This document shows positions 19,657 to 29,058 of a stretch of 64,000 nucleotides of DNA, one piece after another. Below the pieces are notes generated by a model. That model saw only the letters and a list, made by a program, of their open reading frames with translations, ran no database searches and was not told where the DNA came from. A program made the position numbers and the translations under genes. Position 1 is the stretch's first letter. Each line of letters starts with the position of its first letter. The DNA lies in NCBI RefSeq assembly GCF_000724485.1, contig NZ_CP007739.1, positions 1,286,843 through 1,350,842 on the forward strand. Direction: 5' to 3'. Origin of the DNA: Bacillus methanolicus MGA3. GTDB taxonomy: Bacteria > Bacillota > Bacilli > Bacillales > Cytobacillaceae.

Positions 19657-19773
19657 ATGAAAATTTTCAGGTTTGAAGTTGGGAAAGATACAGGTATGGT
19701 TGCTATAATACTTGAACTAGTCCGGGCCATATTGAATAAACAATACTCACACATCTATATTTTTGAGTGCTAA
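19657..19773 (+). CDS. Short ORF with good ribosome site, unknown
   Basis: GAGGGGAGC lies 7 bases before ATG 19657. The 38-residue product begins MKIFRFEVGKDTGMVAIILE. The first residues faintly resemble the start of cupin proteins (MKIFRF), so it may be a truncated cupin gene. No further support. Confidence 0.3.
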   Translation: MKIFRFEVGKDTGMVAIILELVRAILNKQYSHIYIFEC

Positions 19774-19876
19774 TGTTAATAGTTACTAGCGGCGATACTC
19801 TCTGGAAAATTGTATAAAAATTCTATATTTAAAACATTATTAATGCTAAAATGTAGAAAAAAATAGGAGTGGCATA

Positions 19877-20303
19877 ATGAAGATAAGAAAGGCAGTTTTA
19901 TCAGATGCGAAAGGAATAGCCAAAGTACACGTTGATAGTTGGAAAACCACATATGAAAATATTATTCCAGATGAATATTTAAATCAATTGACTTATGAAA
20001 TTCGAGAGCAATTATGGAATAACATCATTCCTAATGGCAATGTATTTGTAGCAGAGAACCAGGAAGGAAAAATTTCAAGGGCAATGGATAGGAAAAATGC
20101 TTGTAAAACGAGTTATTAATGAACTGAAAAACTTGAAAATATATTCAATGCTTGTTCTTGTATTGGAAGATAATAGTTCTCGATATTTTTATGAGGCTCT
20201 TGGTGGTGAAAAAATAGATACTGTTGAGGTAGAGATTTTTGGAAAGAATCTTAACGAACTTGTTTATGGTTGGCATGATATAAGAACTATACCAATTAAA
20301 TAG
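19877..20303 (+). pseudogene. GNAT N-acetyltransferase with internal deletion
   Basis: The first frame begins MKIRKAVLSDAKGIAKVHVD and runs through NVFVAENQEGKI. A second frame resumes with MLVKRVINELKNLKIYSMLV, and then FYEALGGEKIDTVEVEIFGK. Compared with the family, about 35-40 residues are missing between them, including the acetyl-CoA-binding RxxGxG loop, and the reading frame changes. It is a deletion pseudogene. Confidence 0.75.
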
Positions 20304-20324
20304 GGTATTTTGTTATTGATAGGG

Positions 20325-21060
20325 TGTTACGATGACAGCCGCCATTTTGGAGATATTCAAAAACAGTCGGCAAAACTATGGTACACGCAAAATTAAATAT
20401 GAATTAAAGAAACTGGGCATCATCGCCTCAAGGCGAAGAATTGGCAGAATCATGAAAGAAAACGGGCTGGTTTCAAACTATACGGTTGCCCAGTTTAAAC
20501 CCCAAATGGATAAATGTAATGAATCAAAAGTTGCAAATGTGTTAAAAAGAGAATTTGATCAACAAAAAGAATTAACAGTTGTGGTCAGTGACTTAACATA
20601 CGTTAGAGTGGAAAAAAGCTGGCATTACATCTGTTTATTTGTCGATCTCTATAATCGAGAAATTATTGGTCATAGTGCAGGTCCAAATAAAGATGCCCAG
20701 CTAGTTTATCAAGCATTATCGACAGTGAAAGCAGAATTGCGGAAAATTCAATTATTCCACACAGACAGAGGCAATGAATTTAGAACAAGACAATTGATGA
20801 AGCGCTAGATACATTCAACATTAACGATCGTTAAGTATGAAGGGTTGCCCCTATGACAACGCAGTCGCTGAAGCAACCTTTAAAATTATCAAAACAGAAC
20901 TTGTAAAAGGTAAATATTTCGAAAGTTTAGAACGATTAAAAATGGAATTGGATGATTATGTTTAATCATATTAGAATCCATGGAACACTAGGGTATTTAA
21001 GCCCGATGGAGTACAAAGAGAAACACCTCAAAAAAATTGTCTAGTTTAGTGTTGACATAC
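20325..21060 (+). pseudogene. IS3-family (IS150 group) transposase orfB remnant
   Basis: The reading from MTAAILEIFKNSRQNYGTRK through ELTVVVSDLTYVRVEKSWHY and FHTDRGNEF is the orfB DDE integrase core. Later frames add RSLSMKGCPYDNAVAEATFK (third catalytic Glu block) and FNHIRIHGTLGYLSPMEYKE. At least three frameshifts or stops break it. orfA, the first ~100 residues of orfB and the left end are gone. The right end is probably near 21060 (GTGTTGACATACCA). Confidence 0.85.
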
Positions 21061-21101
21061 CAAACTACTTCTCTGTACAGGAAGTTATGTGGTGAGTTCC
21101 C

Positions 21102-21743
21102 TTAATACATTTCCTCACTTAGAGATTTTGCAACTTTCTCCCGAACTTTGTATGCTAACTGTGATGCTCGGAGTGATGCCTCCCAAATTGCCGGGTTTAC
21201 TGTAGATCGAGTAATGGAAAGGGCTTGCTGAATGGACGACGCCATTTGATATAGTCTATATTGCCCTTGATCAACAGTAGCTGTATAAGTGGGACTAACC
21301 GATTTTCGAAGGTTTGTAATTGCCATGGGGAAGTTTTGCCATAATCGTAGAATGGCATTCATGCAACCAACCATGAGCGGAAAGTGGGGAGGCCTTCCTT
21401 GACCATTGGCCAAAAGCTCAGCAGCTCCGAGTGCTGAGTAAAGGTGATAGCTGAAAGGGGTGAGGTAACGGGCATGCACGATGTGAAGTTCCGGCAATCC
21501 CCAGCTTTCAGGAAGATACCGAAATTCGGAAGTGATACCGCATCCTAGGGCAAGATTTCTACTAGCCATCTGAAGGTGATGAAGTACAGCACCCATGGCT
21601 TGAAGAAACGATGCTGAAGCTAGTGGTATGGATTGGAGTGTAGATAACAATTGGTGCATTTCGGTCGTCTCATGACTTAATTCTAGTTGGGGCCTAGACT
21701 CAAAAACATAATTTGAATTTGTAAAATCCGGTTGAGTATACAT
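21102..21743 (-). CDS. Protein of unknown function near GMC oxidoreductase remnant
   Basis: An intact 213-residue frame with AAGGAGTAATGAG upstream of its ATG. The sequence is mainly helical and rather hydrophobic in the middle (LHIVHARYLTPFSYHLYSAL; FPLMVGCMNAILRLWQNFP), with no signal peptide or catalytic motif I can name. It lies directly downstream of, and on the same strand as, a decayed GMC oxidoreductase, so it may once have been the partner of that enzyme. Family not recognised. Confidence 0.6.
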   Translation of the reverse strand: MYTQPDFTNSNYVFESRPQLELSHETTEMHQLLSTLQSIPLASASFLQAMGAVLHHLQMASRNLALGCGITSEFRYLPESWGLPELHIVHARYLTPFSYHLYSALGAAELLANGQGRPPHFPLMVGCMNAILRLWQNFPMAITNLRKSVSPTYTATVDQGQYRLYQMASSIQQALSITRSTVNPAIWEASLRASQLAYKVREKVAKSLSEEMY

Positions 21744-21930
21744 CTCATTACTCCTTTTAATGAAACATTATGGAATTAGGATATTCATCTACAAATTGAA
21801 TGACACTAGACATTCGCCCATTATTATCATTCCTTTGCTACTAAAGAGGGTTTATTGTCGATGTAAACCAATCTAAATCATATTCATCGGGTTTTTGAGG
21901 GGATATAAAGTTGTGGATTTCCTTGTGTAA

Positions 21931-22940
21931 TCACCCCTGTTTCTGTAATTGTTGGGCAATTGTAAAACCAATAAGGTACGCGGCCGCAGAAGTATTCCCA
22001 TCCACGGTAAAAGGAACTATGGAATCATCAGCCACTATTAAGTCGCTTACTCCATTACACTTTTCCTTGATCATCAACAACTCCACCTTGTATTCGTGGT
22101 GCCATTCGAAGTGCACCTTGTTGATGGTGATTATGGGCAAATTTTGCTTGATAAACTCTTCAAGACGTTGATCGTTATTGATGATATCTAGTGTTGGTGA
22201 CATGAGTTTATACGCAGAATCAATGGCTGTAAGCTTTTGTGCTATTTTCTTTATATAAATATTGTAGATATTTTTTACTACTTCTAGATCAGCTGGATTT
22301 GAAAGAAAGCCTTCATCAGCAAGCACTATTTTCAATGGGTCATTACTTTGAATTTGAATAGATCCACGACTTTTGGGCCGTAAGTATAGAATAATAATGG
22401 ATAATTGGCCTTCAGATCCGAGTCCTACCAACTGCACAGCTCGCCTACTTTTTTTGGCTCCAGGCGTTGGATCAGGAAGAAATGCACCTCCTGTATACAG
22501 AGCGTTCGGGTCACCTAGAGGGAGTGGTCAATCGTTCGGATTCGTGGTGAATACAGCGGAGTTAAGTGTATGGTTTCTAAGGTTTTTACATACGTTTGGA
22601 TTATCAAAAACCACAGGAATGTTCGCTTCTTTAAGCAGTTTGGCAGGGCTAACTCCAGAAAGCATTAAAAGCTGGGCACAATTTATTCCTGCAGAAATGA
22701 TAATTTTTTTGTTAGCAAATGCTCGAACACACTTTCCCTCTTTAAGGAATTCTACCCCAACTGCCCGTTGTTGATGAAAGATCACTCGAAGGGCAGTTAG
22801 ACCGTCAGGAGTCATGATATCTGACGAAAGAAAGGCAGTTGAGGAACTTTCTCTTCGACCGTCCGGCTTCTGGTATAATTGCCAGCGGGTAAATGGACCA
22901 ATCGGTGTTTTAGGATCGTTATAGTCAAGAATTCTTTACC
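21931..22940 (-). pseudogene. GMC-family oxidoreductase, truncated and frameshifted
   Basis: The right-hand frame reads NDPKTPIGPFTRWQLYQKPD, then FANKKIIISAGINCAQLLML SGVSP (FAD-domain signature). After a frameshift near 22520 it continues GDPNALYTGGAFLPDP and ends in the C-terminal block DGNTSAAAYLIGFTIAQQL. The N-terminal Rossmann GxGxxG half is missing, so it cannot bind FAD. GMC enzymes oxidise alcohols such as choline or glucose; which substrate applied here is unknown. Confidence 0.75.
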
Positions 22941-23233
22941 TATATTTCACCTGTAGGAAAGACTGATTCAGCTATGGATATGATGATGTATCCTTCAAGT
23001 TTGCTTCACACTGTTTAACATTGCGCTACGACATGTGATCATATGATTACCCACTTGCTTCATCATGAAGATATTAATTGTCGAAGACGCCAACTTGAGT
23101 ACTGTCATTTAAATGCAAGTTTTATTGCTCGAAACAGCCATCCTGCTAGAGTAAAACATCGCAGATACTCCCATATTAACTGTTCTATTAGGATCATTTG
23201 AAAATAACATAAATAGTGAAAAGAGGTGAAAAA

Positions 23234-24295
23234 ATGAACGGGAAACAGATTATCCCTTTTTTAACTACAAAAAGTTTACATCCAGAAAATCAAGAATCAC
23301 CTATTAACTTTCTTAACGAATGGCAAACACCAATCAAATATTTTTATCGTAGAAATCATTTTACCTATCCATTTTTAACCCAACATCATTTTTGGATACA
23401 AATTAGTGGTCAGGTGCACCAGCCACGTTTTTTTCATTATAACGAGATCTTATCAATGCCCTCTAAATCACTTATTGTACCTCTAGAATGTGCTGGAAAT
23501 AAAAGAGTAAATTTCATTCCTAAAGTTTATGGGGAACAATGGGAAGAGGGAGCGATAAGTCAAGGGAAATGGACTGGTGTCTCTTTGAAAGACATCCTTG
23601 AAAATGTGGGACTGTCACAAAATGCACAAGAAATCGTTTTTGAAGGAGCTGATTTTGGTAAAAAACCAGGTATGCATGAAAATATTCCATTTGAAAGAAG
23701 CCTTCCTTTAGAAAAGGCATTGCATCCCGATACAATAATTGCTTATAAATACAACGATAAACCCCTTAGTTTTAAACACGGTTATCCTTTTAGATTAATC
23801 GTTCCCAATTGGTATGCGATGGCCTCTGTAAAATGGCTAAGTAAAATTAAGGTAATTGATGACGCTTATAAGGGTCCTTTTCAAACAGATGATTACGTAT
23901 ATTATCCCCATGAGGATAGTGACAGGGATAAATTTCCCGTTACCATTTTGAATGTAAATTCCATCATCCAACAACCCATTCATTTATCCATTTTAAATAT
24001 TGGTATACATGAAATTAAAGGTATTGCTTGGACTGGTAATGGAAGCATTACAGAATTACAATTAAGTTTTGACAAAGGTGAGACGTGGAAATACGCAACA
24101 TTAAATTCATTACTAAACCAAGACTATGCTTGGTCAAGTTGGTCCTATATTTGGAAAGTAGAGAAAAAAGGGGAATACGCCATCTATTCAAGGGCAAAGG
24201 ATTCATCTGGCCGAATTCAACCCCAAACTCCATTTTGGAATCGAAAGGGTTATGGATATAACGCTGTTTCAAAGATTACTGTAAAAGTTGAATGA
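23234..24295 (+). CDS. Sulfite-oxidase-fold molybdopterin oxidoreductase
   Basis: A 353-residue enzyme with the SUOX domain followed by a C-terminal Mo-co dimerisation domain. The molybdenum ligand is Cys86 in IVPLECAGNKR. Also seen are GKWTGVSLKDIL, FEGADFG, and the pterin-contact region HGYPFRLIVPNWYAMASVKW. The dimerisation domain reads IKGIAWTGNGSITELQLSFD. There is no signal peptide or haem domain, so it is probably cytoplasmic. The ATG at 23234 has AAGAGGTG ahead of it. Substrate unknown; no partner cytochrome or cofactor gene is nearby. Confidence 0.9.
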   Translation: MNGKQIIPFLTTKSLHPENQESPINFLNEWQTPIKYFYRRNHFTYPFLTQHHFWIQISGQVHQPRFFHYNEILSMPSKSLIVPLECAGNKRVNFIPKVYGEQWEEGAISQGKWTGVSLKDILENVGLSQNAQEIVFEGADFGKKPGMHENIPFERSLPLEKALHPDTIIAYKYNDKPLSFKHGYPFRLIVPNWYAMASVKWLSKIKVIDDAYKGPFQTDDYVYYPHEDSDRDKFPVTILNVNSIIQQPIHLSILNIGIHEIKGIAWTGNGSITELQLSFDKGETWKYATLNSLLNQDYAWSSWSYIWKVEKKGEYAIYSRAKDSSGRIQPQTPFWNRKGYGYNAVSKITVKVE

Positions 24296-24372
24296 TTTTT
24301 ATTCATTTAATTACTACGTTTTCTTTTTTTAGGATAGAATTTCCATTCAAATCTGTAGCAAAGATTAATAAG

Positions 24373-24410
24373 CTAAAATCCCTTGAAGGATTTTAGTATT
24401 TACTTTTTTT
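24373..24410 (+). terminator. Terminator of the molybdoenzyme gene
   Basis: CTAAAATCC-CTTGAA-GGATTTTAG with a later T7 run, 77 bases after the stop. Confidence 0.7.
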
Positions 24411-24559
24411 CTTACATTTACACCTATTGGAGACGCAGTCAAACTGGCAACGATCATAATGAATGCCGGGAAATTTTGACTCGTCCTGTAGTCAGTAGTT
24501 GCGAGTAATCATAGGGTACTTTTTCTGTATCGTTAGGGTGAACCGTTTAATTTCGCCTT

Positions 24560-25075
24560 CTATCGAAACTTGTTTGCCGAACTGTTGCTGAAATACGAAG
24601 AAATTCTTTTTTAGTAGCTCTGGGCCCTCAGAATAAATGCCTCCACGCGCTTGAATATGTAAGGCTTTTTTGTCAGTTAACCAACTGGTCCCAGTTCAGT
24701 GTATTTAAAGGTTTTAGGCATCAATATATGTCTTTCATAACCGGCGGGAATGAAAAATTCCACATAGATGTTTTAAAACATATTTATCAGCTGATATAAA
24801 TTGTTCACATAGTTCTGAAAGTCTACCTACTTTTACCTTCTCATCTGAGGAAATCTCCTCAAATCCCTTCCCAGATTGGAGTTTACCCAAACCACTAAAA
24901 ACATCTACATCAATTTGTGGAATATTTTCCTTATAAAGGTCAACATTCACAATTTCATCGTTTGGATTTGCTTCTTTGTAAGTGTCGATAAAAGCCTTTC
25001 CCACTGCCATACTGTATGACTGGGTGTCATCATGTGGATGAGATGTAATGTTATTAAAAGTACCTAAATTCGGCT
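24560..25075 (-). pseudogene. FMN-dependent NADH-azoreductase (AzoR) remnant
   Basis: From the right, the frames give [40 protein letters not shown] and [12 protein letters not shown]. After a frameshift comes [17 protein letters not shown], then [12 protein letters not shown], then [20 protein letters not shown]. This is the flavodoxin-like AzoR fold with its FMN-binding MWNFSFP loop. The start codon, reading frame and C-terminus are lost. An intact enzyme would reduce quinones and azo compounds. Confidence 0.75.
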
Positions 25076-25154
25076 GTTTTGCTTTATAAGAAGAAACTGG
25101 TCCTCATGAAGCGTTTATAGAGCCCGAAAGCAAGTGCAAAAACGGTCCTCATGA

Positions 25155-25892
25155 TTAATGTACGATTGGGTGTGCAGGTTTAGTAACTTCATTGACAAAT
25201 GAGAAATGCAGTTCATGCTTATCATTAATCGAAGCGAAAAAAATGCTATCCAATTTATCAATTCCTTTCTTTTGTAATTGATTTTTTAACCATTTTTCAT
25301 TTAAATTTAACTGGTTCAGAACAGAAGATTCAATTTTTCCCTCCACTATTACAGGATAGGACATGCCTTCGTGCTTCTTTTTAATTTCTAAATCCTCTAT
25401 GGTAACGAAAGATTTGTTCGAATTTTTATAAACAGATAAATTTCCATTTGCTTCTACCACTGCAAGTTCCACATCATTTACGTTAAATATATCCTTTTCT
25501 CTGAGCATCTGAAGAATGTTATCTAAAGAATAGCGAATACGTTTTAAATTTCCCACAAGAAAGTGCCCGTTTTGTATAACTACTGTTGGCTCAAATGTAA
25601 TCCATTTACTGATTCGTCTATTTTTTATTATCAGACTTGATATAACTCTTTGTATAAAGCCTATAGCCGAAATTGCAACAGTGGTACGCAAAAGGCTGAT
25701 GTCCGGAATGGCAATTGCTGCTCCGACAACGACACCAAGTGTAATAATGATAATAAAGTCAAACACCGGTAATTCACTAATAGAACGTTTTCCAATAAAT
25801 AAAATGGTAATCAATAATAAAGGCACGAGGGTTATAATTCTTCCGTATACTACAAAAATTTCTTTTACTGATTCTAACATGTCATTTATCAT
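25155..25892 (-). CDS. DUF421 membrane protein (YetF/YkjA type)
   Basis: About 245 residues: three N-terminal membrane helices (IITLVPLLLITILFIGKRSI; FIIIITLGVVVGAAIAI; LLRTTVAISAIGFIQRVI) followed by the two soluble DUF421 subdomains with PTVVIQNGHFLVGNLKRIRY and FNVNDVELAVVEANGNLSVY. In B. subtilis YetF-like proteins are inner-membrane proteins linked to spores and stress, function unclear. The start overlaps the end of the upstream carbonic anhydrase gene (ATGATAAATGA), which implies coupled translation; the ATG at 25880 is the alternative. Confidence 0.85.
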   Translation of the reverse strand: MINDMLESVKEIFVVYGRIITLVPLLLITILFIGKRSISELPVFDFIIIITLGVVVGAAIAIPDISLLRTTVAISAIGFIQRVISSLIIKNRRISKWITFEPTVVIQNGHFLVGNLKRIRYSLDNILQMLREKDIFNVNDVELAVVEANGNLSVYKNSNKSFVTIEDLEIKKKHEGMSYPVIVEGKIESSVLNQLNLNEKWLKNQLQKKGIDKLDSIFFASINDKHELHFSFVNEVTKPAHPIVH

Positions 25893-26580
25893 CCCTTTTG
25901 TATCCTTTTGCCAGTTCCTTATTGACTGAAATAAATTTCTCATTAAAATCATAATATTGGTATTGTGATGTGATCTCTGGCAACTGATCTGCTTCGTCTT
26001 GACTAGTGATTACCTTTCCAGCTGCAACGTATCGGTTTCGAGGAATTGTTACTCCTATTACCTTTGAAGCAGGTTCTAATACTGCGTTTTCCTGTACGTG
26101 GGAATCAAAGACTAAACATTGCATGCCAATAAACACCTTATTATCGATGATAGCAGGTCCATGTACTTGACATTGCTGTGCCAACGTAACCTGATCACCT
26201 ACATAGATGGAGTAAGGTTGATTATTTTTAAAAACTGAATTATGGGCCAACATACTTTGGTATTCGTAGTTTTTTAAACCATGCAGAACTACCCCATCCT
26301 GTACATTGGTTCCATTCCCAATATGGATTCCTAACCCCTCATCTCCCCTTATGGAAGAAAACGGACCCACAAATACATTCTTACCAATGTTAACACTGCC
26401 AATCACTGAAGCGAAATGATGGATATATGCAGAATGATTCACAGAAGGTTTATCGAGATTAAAGTTAAACGTAGTTGTTGTATTTGGGGTCACATTATCT
26501 TTATTTCTTAAAGCTTCAATTACTTTGCTAACAATTGAAGAAATGGTCAACCCTAAGATTAATTTGTTGCTCGTTTTCAT
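25882..26580 (-). CDS. Gamma-class carbonic anhydrase homologue (Cam-like)
   Basis: A 232-residue left-handed beta-helix protein close in layout to Cam of Methanosarcina: IGKNVFVGPFSSIRGDEGL, NVQDGVVLH, a longer loop, VTLAQQCQVHGP, VFIGMQCLVFDS and LEPASKVIGVTIP, ending in a helix. Two of the three zinc ligands are kept (His100, His140 matching His81 and His122), but the position of His117 is Gln135. Arg78 and Glu81 remain. A hydrophobic N-terminus (LILGLTISSIVSKVIEA) suggests a membrane anchor. It is translationally coupled to the DUF421 gene. Confidence 0.85.
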   Translation of the reverse strand: MKTSNKLILGLTISSIVSKVIEALRNKDNVTPNTTTTFNFNLDKPSVNHSAYIHHFASVIGSVNIGKNVFVGPFSSIRGDEGLGIHIGNGTNVQDGVVLHGLKNYEYQSMLAHNSVFKNNQPYSIYVGDQVTLAQQCQVHGPAIIDNKVFIGMQCLVFDSHVQENAVLEPASKVIGVTIPRNRYVAAGKVITSQDEADQLPEITSQYQYYDFNEKFISVNKELAKGYKRDDK

Positions 26581-26675
26581 TTGTACACCACCATTTTATT
26601 ATTATCTTCCATTTATTGGTTTAAATGTGATATATTTTGAATTCCCATAATCGTGGGCATTTAAGAATGTAAAGG

Positions 26676-27002
26676 CTATTTTTTGGTAAATTGATTTTTA
26701 TCAGGGATTAATTCCTTCGCAAATTCTGTTAATCCAGTCAAATTCAGTTTTTGGCTACCTTTTTCCATGCGAAAATTATTTTTCAAATTTTGAATCGGGC
26801 GTACCATATTTTTGTTTCGATTTCTTCCTAATCCAAATACGGCTGCACTAATTCCCAGAACTAATAAAGACCCCCACATCACCCCTTTATTGTTTCTTCT
26901 TCTGATAAACCTATTTAAAAAAGGTTGTCTTCTCCCTTTATTAAAAAGCGCTGCTATCCAGTTCAATTTAAGCACTTCCTTTATTTTAAATTCAGAAAAC
27001 AA
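26676..27002 (-). CDS. Small basic membrane-associated protein, unknown
   Basis: A 108-residue protein: a basic N-terminal third (RRQPFLNRFIRRRNNKG), one membrane helix (VMWGSLLVLGISAAVFGLG), then a basic cytoplasmic-type tail. The ATG at 27002 has a weak site; a TTG or GTG further in may be used. It lies 96 bases upstream of the carbonic anhydrase gene on the same strand and may be part of that unit. Resembles small spore-former proteins of unknown role. Confidence 0.6.
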   Translation of the reverse strand: MFSEFKIKEVLKLNWIAALFNKGRRQPFLNRFIRRRNNKGVMWGSLLVLGISAAVFGLGRNRNKNMVRPIQNLKNNFRMEKGSQKLNLTGLTEFAKELIPDKNQFTKK

Positions 27003-27197
27003 AAATTTATCACTTTCTGAACTTTATTTTTTACTTTCACGGTTTCAGTTATGCTGGCATTATTTGTTTCAGTAATGATGTGAGATCTAAAAATTTAATG
27101 GGTGTTTTTACCAAAATCATATAAAAAGAAGAATAAAAAAATTAAGAAGAAAATCATTTATCACCATGGTTTTATCTATCTCTTTGGAGTGAAATAA

Positions 27198-27838
27198 GTG
27201 ATTAAACGAAAAGGTACCACGATTCATTTATTTTTGTTATTTTTTATTATTTCCTTTATTCTTGCTTTTGTTGGCAGCGTGTAATAATGTGGACACGATT
27301 CAACAAAGCGAAGACGAAAAGGCTAAAAGCGAAGATAGGAGATAACGCGAATAAGGAAAGTACAAATGAGGATAAGCAGCAAAGTGAAAAGAAAAAAGAA
27401 GACATTTGGACGTATTATGAAAATGCAACATGGTCTGATAACTTCAAAGGCTTAAAAACAACCATACAAAAAGTTGTAGTAAGTGATAAGGCTCCAGGTA
27501 TCGACGATAATGGGAATCAAATTACCACATCAGCAGTTGGGGTAAAATTTCAAATTGAAAATACCACTGTAGGGAAATTTACTACATATCCAGATCAAGC
27601 GGTGTTAGTGACAAGTACAGGTGAGCAAATTGACATGCCTGATATGTTTGTATCTGATCATATTGGTGGTGAAATTGACAAAGGTGTTATTAAAGAAGGA
27701 AATGTAATTTGGTACTTAAAACGAGGAAATGCAGAAAAAATCGAATGGATAAAATTAAAATGGTCAGCACATGTTGGTGGAGAAGATGAATTTGATGGAG
27801 AAAGTAAAGAAAATGAAATTGAGTTGAAGTTGAAATAA
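27198..27838 (+). pseudogene. Secreted lipoprotein gene with two frameshifts
   Basis: GGAGTG precedes GTG 27198, which encodes a signal peptide (IHLFLLFFIISFILAFVGS). In the next frame comes Cys with NNVDTIQQSEDEKAKSED, typical of a lipoprotein after its lipobox. The third frame (from ATG 27287) holds the mature domain: TTIQKVVVSDKAPGIDDNGN, VGVKFQIENTTVGKFTTYPD and WIKLKWSAHVGG, an immunoglobulin-like beta sandwich of the DUF4352/DUF5068 kind. Two single-base indels explain this. The 183-residue frame from 27287 alone would lack any export signal. Confidence 0.65.
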
Positions 27839-28030
27839 GCCTTCTCGGTTTGAGGAGGCTCTTGTTATATGTACAATTCATCTTCCGAGCATTCCAGCAC
27901 TTCAGCAATTTTATATGGTTTGTCGATGGTTGCAGAAGCTGTATTTAATCGTAATGTCTAAATGCAAATTACAAAGATTGCGCATAATACGGATCTATAT
28001 AAAAAAAGAGGTGCTTCAAAAAGCAACTAT

Positions 28031-28129
28031 TTAGGAGTTATTTTTCTTCTTTTTGATATTCACAGCTGCCCAAACTGCTAAAGCACCAAGAAAAGCCACA
28101 AAGATTGGGATAAATGTGTTATCTTTCAT
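28031..28129 (-). CDS. Single-helix micropeptide, 32 residues
   Basis: AAGGAGG lies seven bases before ATG 28129. The product is MKDNTFIPIFVAFLGALAVW followed by AAVNIKKKKNNS: a short polar start, one membrane helix and a basic tail. Small membrane peptides of this kind are common in Bacillus but I cannot name a family. The strong ribosome site supports it. Confidence 0.6.
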   Translation of the reverse strand: MKDNTFIPIFVAFLGALAVWAAVNIKKKKNNS

Positions 28130-28143
28130 AAGAAAAACCTCCT

Positions 28144-28680
28144 TAGCTTAAAAAAGCTTCCAAGTAAGTATTACAAAAAAGTAAATTAAGTGAATTACAC
28201 AGTTCGAACAACATTATTTGAAGATACCAAACTTAAATTGTATTCCACCAGATAATCCAAATACACCAAAAAATTCCTGGTTCGTCCATTTTCTTAAAAT
28301 TCCAAAGTTAAATCAACACCTGTCCATACCTTTTTCTTCTTTTTTCATATCTTATAGTACGAGGGATAGAAGTCTCTCTATAAAACTCAGCTGCATGTAT
28401 CCGCCGCCCATGCAGCAGTCCACCTCCTCATTGGTAGAAGTGTATGCGAAATGCATATGCTTCTATTTATTTTTGTTTTGCAGATTGTTTCAAAAAAATT
28501 CAAGTTAGAAAACGAGTATTGAATTTTTTAACAAGACTTTTAACGTAAATCAGTGAATTATATAAAGCAAATGTGGAATTTGTTATTCTTGTGACTCTTG
28601 TCCAATCGAATACTTTTTTGAAACATATTTTATAGTGAGGTTGCTTATAAAGTCTTCCTTAATCATCACAATAGGAGGTG
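28144..28680. other. Gap of about 540 bases with no convincing gene
   Basis: Frames of up to 96 codons on the + strand have no ribosome site and odd composition. On the - strand a frame from about 28410 to 28217 is interrupted by TAA and TGA. The right end is AT-rich promoter-like sequence before the YjcZ peptides, including CATATTTTA at 28623-28631. Confidence 0.4.
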
Positions 28681-28687
28681 AAATGTT

Positions 28688-28846
28688 ATGTGTTGGGGAT
28701 CTTACGGTGCTGGCTATGGTGGTTATGGTTACGACGGTGCTGGTTACGGCGGTGCTGGTTACGGCGGTATCGGCAGTAATTTTGCATTAATCGTCGTATT
28801 GTTTGTTTTATTAATTATTATTGGTTCCACTATGTTCTTTGGTTAA
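28688..28846 (+). CDS. YjcZ-family sporulation peptide (Gly/Tyr-rich)
   Basis: A 52-residue peptide: a Gly-Tyr-Ala-rich half with the repeated unit [15 protein letters not shown], then the family's membrane helix [29 protein letters not shown] is present upstream. YjcZ/YhcO-type peptides are made in sporulating cells and are found with the coat or the forespore membrane. A second member follows after 54 bases. Confidence 0.85.
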   Translation: MCWGSYGAGYGGYGYDGAGYGGAGYGGIGSNFALIVVLFVLLIIIGSTMFFG

Positions 28847-28900
28847 GAAGTTCGAAGGAGCAAAAACTGATTATTCAAAGTAATAGGAGGTGTTTAAAAA

Positions 28901-28993
28901 ATGAGTGATGGAATTAGACGTGCTTTTGCGTTAGTTGTTGTATTGTTTGTTTTACTCATCATTGTAGGATGTTCTTGTAGGGGTATCTATTAA
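28901..28993 (+). CDS. YjcZ-family micropeptide
   Basis: A 30-residue peptide, [20 protein letters not shown] then IVGCSCRGIY. It shares the [15 protein letters not shown] helix with the preceding peptide, so the two arose by duplication. AATAGGAGGTG lies nine bases before the ATG. A hairpin terminator follows. Confidence 0.85.
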   Translation: MSDGIRRAFALVVVLFVLLIIVGCSCRGIY

Positions 28994-28998
28994 AATGT

Positions 28999-29029
28999 AA
29001 AGGGCAGGTTAGGTTAATCTGTCCTTTTG
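28999..29029 (+). terminator. Terminator after YjcZ peptides
   Basis: AAAGGGCAG-(12 nt)-CTGTCCTTTT, close after the second peptide. Confidence 0.7.
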
Positions 29030-29058
29030 TCATATAGACTTCTGAAAAAATTTTGATA

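Noticed and set aside
22941..23233. Possible gene between GMC remnant and molybdoenzyme
   Set aside because: Short frames in both directions but no family pattern or start signal.
28217..28410. Selenoprotein candidate on the - strand with in-frame TGA at 28315-28313
   Set aside because: The frame is tiny, also contains a TAA upstream, lacks a ribosome site, has no recognisable family and no clear SECIS-like hairpin after the TGA.
28218..28508. 96-codon + strand frame
   Set aside because: No ribosome site, Pro/Ser-rich odd composition, no known family.
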